Source of the DNA: Alphaproteobacteria bacterium 46_93_T64
GTDB lineage: Bacteria; Pseudomonadota; Alphaproteobacteria; Sneathiellales; Sneathiellaceae
Assembly (NCBI GenBank): GCA_002163135.1
Contig: MAAN01000020.1
Span: 73,250-120,582 of the forward strand
Length of the DNA: 47,333 nt
Reading direction: 5' to 3'
Each line of letters starts with the position of its first letter. The first letter of the stretch is position 1. This document shows, in pieces, positions 14,557 through 24,100 of this stretch. The notes under the pieces are model-generated. The model did not search any database and had not been told where the DNA came from. It was given only the letters and a program-made list of their open reading frames with translations. Both the position numbers and the translations under genes were made by a program.

Positions 14557-16449
14557 TTAAATTCCCACAAACGAAATCATGTCACGATAATGTTCATCTA
14601 GTTCGGCGAGAGATTTTCGTAGCTCTCTCTCTTTCGAACACTTCTTGGTAAGGGCCTTTTTAAATAACCAACGCGCACAAGTCTCCGATCCAAAAAATCC
14701 GGATTGGGAATAATGGAAAAGTAACGCGCAATACCAAGTTTCCAAGATATTATTCAGATCTTCTTCAGTTATTTTTGCGATCCATATTGGATAATTTTCA
14801 GATTCAAACAATCTAAGAGCATGACTTAACAATATTCCCTCTGTCAAAATGACGGTTTGATAACTACTCAATTTGATATGCCTACTTTTAAGTTCCTTGC
14901 CTAAATTACTTTGCTTATTTATCCATAGACAGTGAACTGCCGGATCAAATTCAGGTCCCAAATAGCCTTCTGAGACTTCATGCATGACCAATGAAATAGA
15001 GTATGCCAAAGAATTTGCGCTATCTTCGTTTTCCGTATCAATGATGAAGAGTGTAGGTTTACTGGATTGCCGGATTAAATCTAATCTATGCTGCACTAAT
15101 TCGTTGTTTTGTGCAACGTACACCCTTCTTTGGCTCAGCTTTAGAAAGGGGTTTTCTTCAAAACAACGAAATCCGTACATTTCTTCCAACTCAGATTTGT
15201 TATATCCAAGATTAGGATTAATGGCGGAGAGCCTGTTGTATCGATTGAAAAACCGACCAAACGTCATCCGAGCGGCCGCTTTTCCTGTATTACCTGACAT
15301 CCGTCCTTCTCGGGCTGCAAGAAAATTTGCCAAAGTAGGATCTTGAAAATCATTTTGTATGCGATCTTCCAAAACCGAATTTTTAAAAACCAGTTCATCA
15401 TCTTCTATGGAATAATCCCGATCGAGCTGCCAGATATACAAGACTTCCAAAGCTCGCCGCACCAGATGTTCTGAACGTGACGGGTTTGCCCAACGCGCGC
15501 CCATGGCACCCGTTAATATAGCTAACCTTTCCAGCCCTCGGCGTGTAAATCGGGCATCAAATTCCACAATTCTGAAATCCAGTTCCTTCTGCAATTGCCA
15601 CGCAAGCCCCAAGGCTTCGTATGGAATGTTGGCCTCGACTGTTACAGGAGTTCGCTCGTTAACCATTATGGATGTCAACGTCAATCCACATAACAGCTCC
15701 TCTCCATCGAGGAGTATCGCTTGTGAAAGTCGCCCAACGATTGGTTTTGTGCCTGATATGTACTTTCCTGCTAGCTTTCTAAACAGTATTCGAAGATCGT
15801 TCTGCGCCCCTTTTATTTCAGCTTGCTCTCGCAAGTAATCCATAATTATTTCAGCAGCAGGGACAAAAACAATCTTCCGTGAATATAGCACCCCTCTTTT
15901 TGCAGAGCCGGTTTTTCTGTCCACAAGACCAGCTTTAATATCCAGTGCTTCCAGTAATTTTCCAGACTTTACAAACACAGTTTTCGCACGTAGGTCATCT
16001 TTGCAGATGACATGTGTTGTTTGACCTTCAAGAGCAAAGACTGCAGCAATCACTATTGCCATGATGATTTCGCCTTCACCGCAATATTCAGATACCCCGT
16101 TATTTAGCAAGGCCCAGGCACATCGATCATCCTCCTTGCTAAAGGTCGTTCCGTATAGAAAGGGTATGTAGGCTGAAATTGTCCCATAAAGAACTGCTTT
16201 TGTATAAAAATCGGATGCATTTTTCTCTGATAAAATTGTACGGATTTTTTCCTTTACTCTACTTATCGACATTATTTTAATTTCAGCTCGCGCCTCTTGC
16301 ACATTCGACAAAAACCGCTTTGTAGAAAAAGGCCTCCCAATATTGTCAATAAAACCACCCCAGACGTGAAGTATTCCTCTAGAGTTTCGCCCTTGATTTG
16401 AAGGTAATATACGAGCGCCATGCGCGATTTTAATTCCGATTTCAGACAT
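14557..16449 (-). CDS. SecA-derived protein with degenerate ATPase motifs
   Basis: 630 residues, against about 900 for SecA. Collinear SecA segments are recognisable. Residues 123-128 read CGEGEI where SecA has TGEGKT. HVICKDDLRAK (146-155) stands for HVVTVNDYLAKRD. LLDGEELL (246-253) replaces VVDEVDSIL and NERTPVTV (264-271) replaces DEARTPLII. TFGRFFNRYNRLSAI (396-410) replaces TFQNFFRLYEKLAGM, with LEEMYG after it. The lysine and threonine of Walker A and the acidic DEVDS box are lost, so ATP hydrolysis by the SecA mechanism is doubtful. The C-terminal zinc tail is absent. Its ATG overlaps the end of the M50-HlyD gene by 8 bases. I infer a chaperone or targeting role for the giant LEPR protein. 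Confidence 0.7.
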   Translation of the reverse strand: MSEIGIKIAHGARILPSNQGRNSRGILHVWGGFIDNIGRPFSTKRFLSNVQEARAEIKIMSISRVKEKIRTILSEKNASDFYTKAVLYGTISAYIPFLYGTTFSKEDDRCAWALLNNGVSEYCGEGEIIMAIVIAAVFALEGQTTHVICKDDLRAKTVFVKSGKLLEALDIKAGLVDRKTGSAKRGVLYSRKIVFVPAAEIIMDYLREQAEIKGAQNDLRILFRKLAGKYISGTKPIVGRLSQAILLDGEELLCGLTLTSIMVNERTPVTVEANIPYEALGLAWQLQKELDFRIVEFDARFTRRGLERLAILTGAMGARWANPSRSEHLVRRALEVLYIWQLDRDYSIEDDELVFKNSVLEDRIQNDFQDPTLANFLAAREGRMSGNTGKAAARMTFGRFFNRYNRLSAINPNLGYNKSELEEMYGFRCFEENPFLKLSQRRVYVAQNNELVQHRLDLIRQSSKPTLFIIDTENEDSANSLAYSISLVMHEVSEGYLGPEFDPAVHCLWINKQSNLGKELKSRHIKLSSYQTVILTEGILLSHALRLFESENYPIWIAKITEEDLNNILETWYCALLFHYSQSGFFGSETCARWLFKKALTKKCSKERELRKSLAELDEHYRDMISFVGI

Positions 16450-18595
16450 TCAATTCGCTCAGCAATAGCTGCCTCAACCGCCGAATAGCCTGCAATCCAA
16501 ACGCTTCATATCCATGCTTAAAAATGACGTGAACGCGTTGTCCAACTCGTGGATTTGGGGGGAGATCGATGAACTGCAACTCCATCTCGAACATTTTTTC
16601 CAGTGATTTCACCTCACCCGTTTCTTCATCGCGTTGGACATTAATTGACCCGCCGCCAAATGTAGATAATGCCATAGAGGGCAATTTGTCTGTTGCTGCA
16701 GGAATAGAGCGTATAATTCGGCCCCTCAACACATCCCCCATTGTATCGGTCATAATAATGTAGACATCAGTTAGCCTGCGATCCACCAGATCGGCATCAG
16801 ATTGCCTGACAAGAGCACGCACAGTCACGTTTTTCTCGTTAATAATGAAGCCCAGCAATTGCCCCCGTTTAAAAAACTGACCTTCCAGATCTTCTGGGAC
16901 AGGTAAAGCAAACATACCCTTCTCTTTTGCTTTCAACTGTAATCCTGTGATTTGCCGTTCAATATTTTCCAGGCGTTCAGCAGCATATTCGATTTCCACA
17001 CGAGTAAGCTGCGCATCAACCCGATCAACCACAAAATCCGCTTTATATCTTGCATTCAATGCAGCTATTCGCGCGAGCAAAGACCTCTTCTCCACATCCA
17101 GATCAGCGTTTGACAAACGAATAAGGGGAGTCCCCGTTTCGACGAATGTGCCGTCCCCTATCATAACCTCTTTGATAAACCCATCTGTTTGAACGGTAAG
17201 TTCAGCTTTTTCAGGGACCCATATCACGCCGTCGGCATATGTCGATAAAGGGGCTGGCACCAAAAATAGAACTCCTCCGATTACTGTGAGGACAGAAGTC
17301 ATTCGCGCGAGAGCCCCTACTCGGCGCCTTTGTAATCTTGGGGAAAACAATAAAAACCTGAGCGCTTTAAACATTGGAAAAACAAAAAGCTGAATAATAG
17401 CCCAAATGGCAATACCGACTCCCAAAAAGAAGAATTTTTGAGATACAAACAAGGCAATGACACCAACGATGAAGACCCGATAGAAAGCAACAAGTACAGC
17501 ATATACAGCAAGCCACACCTTCTCCCGCGTCGATGTTTCTGGAGTGGTGGAATCCGGTAATTGTAGTATTCCGGATTGCACCAGATATAAGAAATACTTC
17601 TGTGATCTTGTTCCAAGATTTGGGATCTCCAGAAAATCCCCAAGGATGTAATAGCCATCGAAGCGAAGCAGCGGATTTATGTTGAACAAGAAAGTAGAGA
17701 CGCTTCCTATTAACGCTGCATTATACATTGCCGAGCGAATAATTCCGGGTTCAAGCATCGTCCATATAATGATGGCGATCGCAGCCAAAAACATTTCAAC
17801 ATACATGCCAGCTGCTGATACGATAATTCGCTGCCACTTAGTTTTAAAGGTGTTGGCCGCAGATGCGTCCACGTAGGGAATGGGAAAGAAGACAAGAAAC
17901 ATAATGCCCATCTCATGAGCTTCCCCGTGCCAGCGCTTCACAGCAAGGCCATGCCCAAATTCATGACATAATTTTATCACACCAAACACAAGCACCAGAA
18001 CAACCAGATTTTCCGCGGCCAAAACCCTGTCGCTAAAATTTTCACTGAGTTGATCAAAATGCAGTCCCGCTTGGACCAATCCAAAACCAACCACAATTAC
18101 CCAGATCCAAAGGCCCAGCCTTGAAAATGCCAACCGCCCCAACCCAGATAACTTCTGTAAAACATCTTCTGGATCAAACAGCGGTATTCTGATTGCCAAT
18201 GGCGACATCAACTGCTGTTTGATTTTCTTCTGTTTTAAAAGAGCGTTTTGTTCAAAAAGGTCTGCGCCGCTTTGCTCGGAGGGAATTGTAAGTGCCCCAA
18301 TTCCATGCAGCTGCGACAATAACCGAATAATATCTTCTTCGCTTGGCGCCCCCTCACCTAATTGCTCTTCGCAACAGTCGAGCACATGTTGAACGCTACG
18401 TTCTCCATCCAACAATCCAATAAATCGGTAAGCTTCAGGGGTAAAACGGTATTGCCTAGCCGACAGACGATCATGGATGACATACCACAGAACACCCCTC
18501 ACGACTTGACGTACAATTTGGGTATGGTCATGTAATTTTGGTTTTGAGGCAGCAACTTTATACCAGTATGGATGGGATGGTTGCTGTGGTTTCAT
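16442..18595 (-). CDS. PqqD-like / M50 zinc protease / HlyD fusion membrane protein
   Basis: 717 residues. The N-terminus (about 30-105: VVRGVLWYVIHDRLSARQYR, FTPEAYRFIGLLDGERSV) is PqqD-like, a peptide-recognition winged helix. A hydrophobic block (about 155-430) follows, with the site-2 protease motif HEFGH (211-215) and the matching NPLLRFDG (307-314), so the M50 zinc site is complete. The C-terminal third (about 450-717) is a HlyD adaptor: lipoyl half AELTVQTDGFIKEVMIGDG, helical hairpin, barrel. GGGAGGAG lies about seven bases before ATG 18595. The GAF-HlyD gene ends 15 bases upstream and the SecA-like gene overlaps downstream. It may bind, cleave or pass on an exported polypeptide at the inner membrane. 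Confidence 0.8.
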   Translation of the reverse strand: MKPQQPSHPYWYKVAASKPKLHDHTQIVRQVVRGVLWYVIHDRLSARQYRFTPEAYRFIGLLDGERSVQHVLDCCEEQLGEGAPSEEDIIRLLSQLHGIGALTIPSEQSGADLFEQNALLKQKKIKQQLMSPLAIRIPLFDPEDVLQKLSGLGRLAFSRLGLWIWVIVVGFGLVQAGLHFDQLSENFSDRVLAAENLVVLVLVFGVIKLCHEFGHGLAVKRWHGEAHEMGIMFLVFFPIPYVDASAANTFKTKWQRIIVSAAGMYVEMFLAAIAIIIWTMLEPGIIRSAMYNAALIGSVSTFLFNINPLLRFDGYYILGDFLEIPNLGTRSQKYFLYLVQSGILQLPDSTTPETSTREKVWLAVYAVLVAFYRVFIVGVIALFVSQKFFFLGVGIAIWAIIQLFVFPMFKALRFLLFSPRLQRRRVGALARMTSVLTVIGGVLFLVPAPLSTYADGVIWVPEKAELTVQTDGFIKEVMIGDGTFVETGTPLIRLSNADLDVEKRSLLARIAALNARYKADFVVDRVDAQLTRVEIEYAAERLENIERQITGLQLKAKEKGMFALPVPEDLEGQFFKRGQLLGFIINEKNVTVRALVRQSDADLVDRRLTDVYIIMTDTMGDVLRGRIIRSIPAATDKLPSMALSTFGGGSINVQRDEETGEVKSLEKMFEMELQFIDLPPNPRVGQRVHVIFKHGYEAFGLQAIRRLRQLLLSELNV

Positions 18596-18610
18596 CTCGA
18601 AACTCCTCCC

Positions 18611-20494
18611 TTATAGCCACCATTTATAATATTGGATGCGTATCCAGTTTAAAAAACTGCGTGACCAGATCCAAACAAGTTTTTGCTCGTTAATAGAGAT
18701 CTTTGCGACCCCTTCCATTCCGGGGCGAATTCCTTTTGGAGTAATATCTAGTAGGCCTTCAACACGAAACATGTTTATGCCCTCTTCAGATAGTGTAACA
18801 GACGATATTTTGGTTACTGTGAAAGCAAATGGATCATGTGGCATAGAATTTAATAGTAGCGAGCCCGTTTGTTCAGGGGCAACCTCTTCTATATCGCGCT
18901 CATCAACTTTCAAGAAAATACGATAACTTTCATGAGGAGCGACTTGAAACAATGTATCCCCCATTTGCACACCGCGCCCCAACGACTGTGTAAGATCCCC
19001 GCTAAGGACTATGCCGTTGAACGGCGATACGATGATCGCCCTTTCAATTTTTTCATTTAAAAGCGCTATTTGAACATCGGCTTCATCAATTTGCGACTTG
19101 AATACGTTTGCCTGCGCCATATCATGATTTGCCACGACCCTTTGTCGTTCAGCTAAATATTGTTTTTTACGGCTGGCCCATGCCTCTAGTTCTAACCGTA
19201 AATCCCGATCATCAAGTTTAGCAAGCACCTGTCCTCGCGATACTTTATCTCCTGCCCGTATGTTTGCTTCTGCTATATATCCATCATAAGGCGCAACCAG
19301 CATTCTTTGGATGCGCCCCTCCAGTGTTGCATCAGTTGTCACTCTAAACGTGGATGTGACAGTGGAGAAAAACAAAACCAGTGCAGCAATTGCAATCACC
19401 GCTATTTTACGCCCCAGATATCCAGCGCCCAGCAACCGGTGTAACTGCCTCTGCATAGATAATAGAACCTTTACCCCAAGCCATCGGCTCTCCTTTCGCT
19501 TCATTTCAAGAACCCGCCCCACGGTTGTCCCCAAAGCCGTAACCAGCTCTACGTCATCCTGTTCCAGCAAACGATCGGGGTGAAACTCCAGAGTTAAAGC
19601 GCCATATATCCTTCTGTCGTCATATAAAGGTACAGTTAGAACTGGCCCCGCAAAACCATATCTTCGAGCCAGTTCTTCATGGCATCTCGTAACAGCTATA
19701 TTTTCATCAGATGAAGGCGATACAATAAGCCGTTCCTGATCAACGGCTTCTTCCATGGCACTTGAGATAGCACGCACCAAATTCATCCGACGCGAAAAAA
19801 CAGCGGTGTGTGAAATCGCTAGAATTTTTATATGCCGGTTAGAAACGACACCAAAGCTCGCTCTTTCACAGTGAATTTGAGAAGCGACCTCGGTAAGCGT
19901 AGCGCTTGCTGCTGGGCCAAATTCGTCATATTCCAGCGATACGGCCACTAAATCCAGTGCTGTGGACAAACGACTAGCCGCACCATGCACCAAATTGTAT
20001 TGTTTCCCCTTTATATGGCTTTCAAGCCAAACAGATCCCCATTGTAATTGACGCAGTGCGGATTGCAGCATTACATCGCTGCCCGGCTGAACGTTAAACC
20101 CGACAACCCCCGCGACTTCTCCATCAATTAAGATTGGATATGCGATACTTTGCGTTTCCACATCATTCACTGAATTGCGCCGAATGATGCCTGTCCGCCG
20201 TCTTACTGCAGCTTCAGCAATCTCTATGAGGTCTTTATCTGGAATTGCCTCAGGTGGCCAATAGGCAGCTGGGCGCAAGTCTTGCTCCACTTCATCAACG
20301 ACAACAACAACACCGTTGAGAGCTGATCGAAGAATTCTGCTTTGAAGTGACAACCAGCTTTCAAAAAAAAGGTGATCATTTTTGTGATCTGCCAGATTTT
20401 GCCATGCTGTTCCGTCGAAACGAACTGCTTTCCCTCCATCACTCATGTTGGGAGCCGGCTGTATATTCTCTACATTCGGATTTACTGGTTTCAT
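18611..20494 (-). CDS. Dual-GAF, membrane-anchored HlyD adaptor
   Basis: 627 residues. Two GAF-like domains occupy about 45-160 (first one degenerate, with AYPILIDGEVAGVVGF) and 175-332 (VLTVPLYDDRRIYGALTLEF, then LVTALGTTVGRVLEMK). One transmembrane helix (about 362-380) is followed by a HlyD module: GRIQRMLVAPYDGYIAEANI, helical hairpin with a Gln-rich turn, AIIVSPFNGIVLSGDL, and a barrel. The C-terminus ends in a tryptophan-rich segment (VWIWSRSFLNWIR). The GAF part should be cytoplasmic and the HlyD part periplasmic, so a small-molecule or protein signal could gate the channel from inside. There is no clear ribosome site at ATG 20494; an ATG at codon 17 is an alternative. Confidence 0.75.
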   Translation of the reverse strand: MKPVNPNVENIQPAPNMSDGGKAVRFDGTAWQNLADHKNDHLFFESWLSLQSRILRSALNGVVVVVDEVEQDLRPAAYWPPEAIPDKDLIEIAEAAVRRRTGIIRRNSVNDVETQSIAYPILIDGEVAGVVGFNVQPGSDVMLQSALRQLQWGSVWLESHIKGKQYNLVHGAASRLSTALDLVAVSLEYDEFGPAASATLTEVASQIHCERASFGVVSNRHIKILAISHTAVFSRRMNLVRAISSAMEEAVDQERLIVSPSSDENIAVTRCHEELARRYGFAGPVLTVPLYDDRRIYGALTLEFHPDRLLEQDDVELVTALGTTVGRVLEMKRKESRWLGVKVLLSMQRQLHRLLGAGYLGRKIAVIAIAALVLFFSTVTSTFRVTTDATLEGRIQRMLVAPYDGYIAEANIRAGDKVSRGQVLAKLDDRDLRLELEAWASRKKQYLAERQRVVANHDMAQANVFKSQIDEADVQIALLNEKIERAIIVSPFNGIVLSGDLTQSLGRGVQMGDTLFQVAPHESYRIFLKVDERDIEEVAPEQTGSLLLNSMPHDPFAFTVTKISSVTLSEEGINMFRVEGLLDITPKGIRPGMEGVAKISINEQKLVWIWSRSFLNWIRIQYYKWWL

Positions 20495-20594
20495 GGAGAA
20501 AAACGATACGCAGTTTTCACACGGGGGAATTATCAGACCAACTGTTTATAAGTAAAACTAAAATTTATGTTCGCCTGATAAATCGATTACAAGA

Positions 20595-20966
20595 TTAGTG
20601 TTGGCTGTTCCCCGCACGAGCTGCGGGATCAATATTCACAGCACCGTATCTATTCTCATATTCTTTCACCACTGCGCTTAACAAAGAAAGAAGGCGCTTG
20701 GCAGCATGGGGGTTTAAAATCAGTCTGTCAGACAAATTGACAATAAACTCTTTATCATTAGCATTCCAAGATTGGTTTGTTCCAAAAAAGATCGTCATTT
20801 CTTCACGGCTACTCACCACATTAACAACATTTGCATAGCTTGTTTTCATGTTTGCATCATTCCAAGTCACGTTCGGAGTGGCTGGGTTTGTTTTAGCATC
20901 AGCAGTTAGTTCAGGTTTTGGAGGTTTTGTTCCACCGTTTGTCGCTGTATTTTCAGAGGCACTCAT
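20595..20966 (-). CDS. DUF3467-like small protein
   Basis: 123 residues from ATG 20966, preferred over an upstream start at 20999 because GGAGAA lies about eight bases before it. A low-complexity Pro/Thr/Ala-rich N-terminus precedes a compact domain: TSYANVVNVVSSREEMTIFF, then FIVNLSDRLILNPHAAKRLL and VVKEYENRYG. This follows the DUF3467 pattern (YaN-h-x-V-x-x-S-x-x-E-h-x-h-x-FG ... RI-h-h-S-P-x-x-A-K-x-L). The family is soluble and uncharacterised. Lying between the giant gene and the transport genes, it is a candidate secretion chaperone or adaptor; this is inferred from position only. Confidence 0.65.
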   Translation of the reverse strand: MSASENTATNGGTKPPKPELTADAKTNPATPNVTWNDANMKTSYANVVNVVSSREEMTIFFGTNQSWNANDKEFIVNLSDRLILNPHAAKRLLSLLSAVVKEYENRYGAVNIDPAARAGNSQH

Positions 20967-21088
20967 GATCAATTCTCCGGTTAGTTTAAAAACAGCCACC
21001 CTTTTTCATTATAACTATCTAATTGAATGCATTGAAAAACAAAGGAGCATGAGCAATTTTTCTTTGAATTCAGCGATTCTTCTCCAAA

Positions 21089-21130
21089 ATTTAAGGGTAA
21101 TTGAGCTTTTAAGCTCTACTGCCCTTAAAT
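21089..21130 (-). terminator. Stem-loop between the giant gene and the export genes (attenuator or weak terminator)
   Basis: ATTTAAGGG (21089-21097) pairs perfectly with CCCTTAAAT (21122-21130), and inside it GAGCTT (21103-21108) pairs with AAGCTC (21111-21116). On the minus strand the stem is followed by four T (complement of 21086-21089), so it could terminate part of the transcripts after the giant gene and set a lower level for the export genes. Confidence 0.5.
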
Positions 21131-21168
21131 CTCCCTTGCCCTATTTTGTCAACTTGGCAAGACTAACA

Positions 21169-24100
21169 CTAGTTCAAGTCATCATTTGTTGTTACCACTC
21201 CCGAAATTTCAGGTAAGTCAAACAAGAACTCCAACATTTCTACGTCCTCTTTGGACACCTTGGCAACGGCACTTGAAGAATGGTCCTCTGTCCAGTTAAT
21301 AACTGATCCTTGATCCGCATCTGCGGCACCAACAGCCTCATATTCAAAACCATCTATGGAGACATCTGTCTGTGTATGACGTTCACCACTATCGAGTTCA
21401 GAACTCATAAGATCATCACTTGAGCTGCTGTGAGTATCTATACCCAATGAATGCCCCATTTCATGCATCACAGCGGTGAGAAGGTCCATGCCATCGATGG
21501 TATCGCCTTTTTCAGACTCAGCGTCATCTGAGGGTGTGTCATCAATATACCAACCATGCCCCGCCGCATCCGCATCAATCAGAATACGACCGTCTGGCAA
21601 AACCATACCTAACGTGGTACCTGAAAGATCCGCAATTATAAAGTCATCTGTTGAAAGCTGCATAACATCGCGGTCAAGTCCTAGCATCATCATCCAACGA
21701 TTGGACCCTTCATCAATCATTGCTGACAGGCTTTCAGCATCGAGTAATTGATCTGCAGAAACGGCTCCATTTCCCATAGAACTTGCAACAAGTTCTTCTG
21801 CATCTTCTATGTAAGCGGGATCATCACCCCGTAATGTTGTGTTATCGAATGTCGCTGCACCGTCCTCTACGAACAAACCAACATCACCATCGTTAAGCAG
21901 GCTGTAGTATACAAAACCTGTTACAGCTTTTCCGTCAAGCTCTACGCTTACACTGCCGCCAGATAGATGGATAAACAAATCATGACCAGAGTTGCCGGTT
22001 AGTTTGACATCTGTGGTTACATCGATATCAATGCCGCGATCAGTCACATGACCAATAATGATTTGCTCAGCATCGGGGTCTATTGCAACGAACTTATAAT
22101 TTTCTTCGTTATAATAATCGAAGACCATTCCGGAAAGCTGATCTGAGTCCACGTGACTTTCAAACTCGATCATTGTGTAATTTGCAACGTCCACACCGCG
22201 TGTGGCAATGGCAAACCCGGATGCAATGCTTGCTGTCAATTCGCTTCCGGATACAAACCAACTACCGTTTACTGGCACCAAGTCTCCCATATCAAAATCG
22301 AAGTTTTCAGCAAATTCAAAGGTGATAACAGGAGGGAGTTTCTGAATTTGCCAGTCGTCGAAGGATGCTTTCGCGCCCTCAACACCTAAACCTAACATGC
22401 CGTCATTTAACGGATTTTCAAAATTAAAGCTGGTGGCGTTAGTACCGTTCACATAAACGGTGGCAACGGTACCGTGCATAACCAAAGTAAGGTCATAATC
22501 TGTACTAGCTTTTAGTCTCATGTTATTTTGAGTATCAACCACCCATCCGTCTAAAGTACGGTGCCCTATCTGGATTTTATCCAATCCAACATCAACACCC
22601 GCGAATTTGAAGTTATCAACATCCTGATAATCGAAAATGATATAGCCGTTGGATTTCCACCCAGCTTTATCTTTCTCTGCGTTCACTGTTGCCAGAACTT
22701 CCATATAGTTGGGCTGCATCTCGTCTAGGAAGAACAAGCTGACCGCTTCATCACCCAAAGCCGCCGCCTCAACTGTGTAGGAACCATCTTCAATCGCCCA
22801 GAGGCCAGATTCTACGGCAAAAGCCAGTGCGTTTGGATTACCACCACCACCACCGCCGCCGCCGCCACCAGGTCCGTCATACTCGCCAGCAAAAAGTTCA
22901 CGGCGCATGATTTCACGTGCACCTTGCAGGTTACCCGCTTGTGGATCATTTGGAGCGCCTGTTTGTTCGTTCCAATCACGATCTTCTTGCAGAACCATAC
23001 CCAGTTCACCAAATGGTTCAAAATTACGAAGCGCATCAGGATCATAGGTCCGTGTATCATCGAATTTATGCTCAAGATACAGACCACCGTCAGGAAGTGT
23101 AGGATCGGCACCATCACTTTCGGATAGATCATACAAATAATCCTGAAGATGAGGTTGCAAATTTCGGCTAATGTGGAAAGCACCAAAGGGACTGAACGGT
23201 ACGATATAACTGTTAAATTCACCAACCCAGCCAATGGCCCGATCAGCGCCCGTATTCAAGATCATCACATCGCGTCCGGCACCATCATAGGCTATATCTG
23301 AGTATGACTGATAGGCATCAGGATCATCATTCAAACCACCATTCGTATCATGGTCATCATCCATGTTGAGCATATCATCGCCGCGACCACCAAACATATG
23401 GTCACGTCCTGTACCGCCTACGATCCAGTCATTTCCTAGGTCGCCAAACAACTTGTCATCACCATCGGTATAAAGCGTTACAAGTTCATCGGGATCCGGG
23501 AATAAAGTATCTTCAGGGCCTTCAGTTGCGTCAAAATTCAACAAGAAGTCTATTTCGTCGCCGGAAAGATCTTCTATAGCGACACGTTCACCAGTGGCCG
23601 GATCCACAAGAATTTTCTCTCGGGGTTCATAGCTATCATACAGAGCGAATTCATCAGCAAACTCTCCATCACCACCGCGGCCTTCATACCGAAGAATTTC
23701 GCCGGGGTTATATAATGCGTAATCGTACCAGAACGGATCATCCTGAACGGAAACACCGCTTACATTGTCTGCATTTTGAATTTGTTTCAGTACATCGTTG
23801 ACACTGTCAAACGGTGCGGCATCACCATCACCTGAATAGTAGAATGGCAATGCTTCTGCGCCAGATACCGCATCATCACCGTCTCCGGCATGCATGCTAT
23901 CTTTACCCCAACCGCCAAACATAATGTCATTGAACAATTGATCGGCGGCAGTTGTTGCTGTACGGAACGCCAATAGATCGACAGTGTATTTCAATACACC
24001 ATCCATATTAATGGTTGCCCGTTGCAACTGACCCGGTGTTGAAATATCCAGATCCACGTCTTCCAGCTTTTCGATACCGTAAAGTGGCTCCGAAAGCTCA

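Noticed and set aside
13745-20494. Interpretation of the three HlyD genes as an ordinary multidrug RND/ABC efflux system
   Set aside because: No RND pump, ABC ATPase or outer-membrane channel is present; the partners are a PqqD-like/M50 fusion, a SecA-like protein and a giant LEPR protein.
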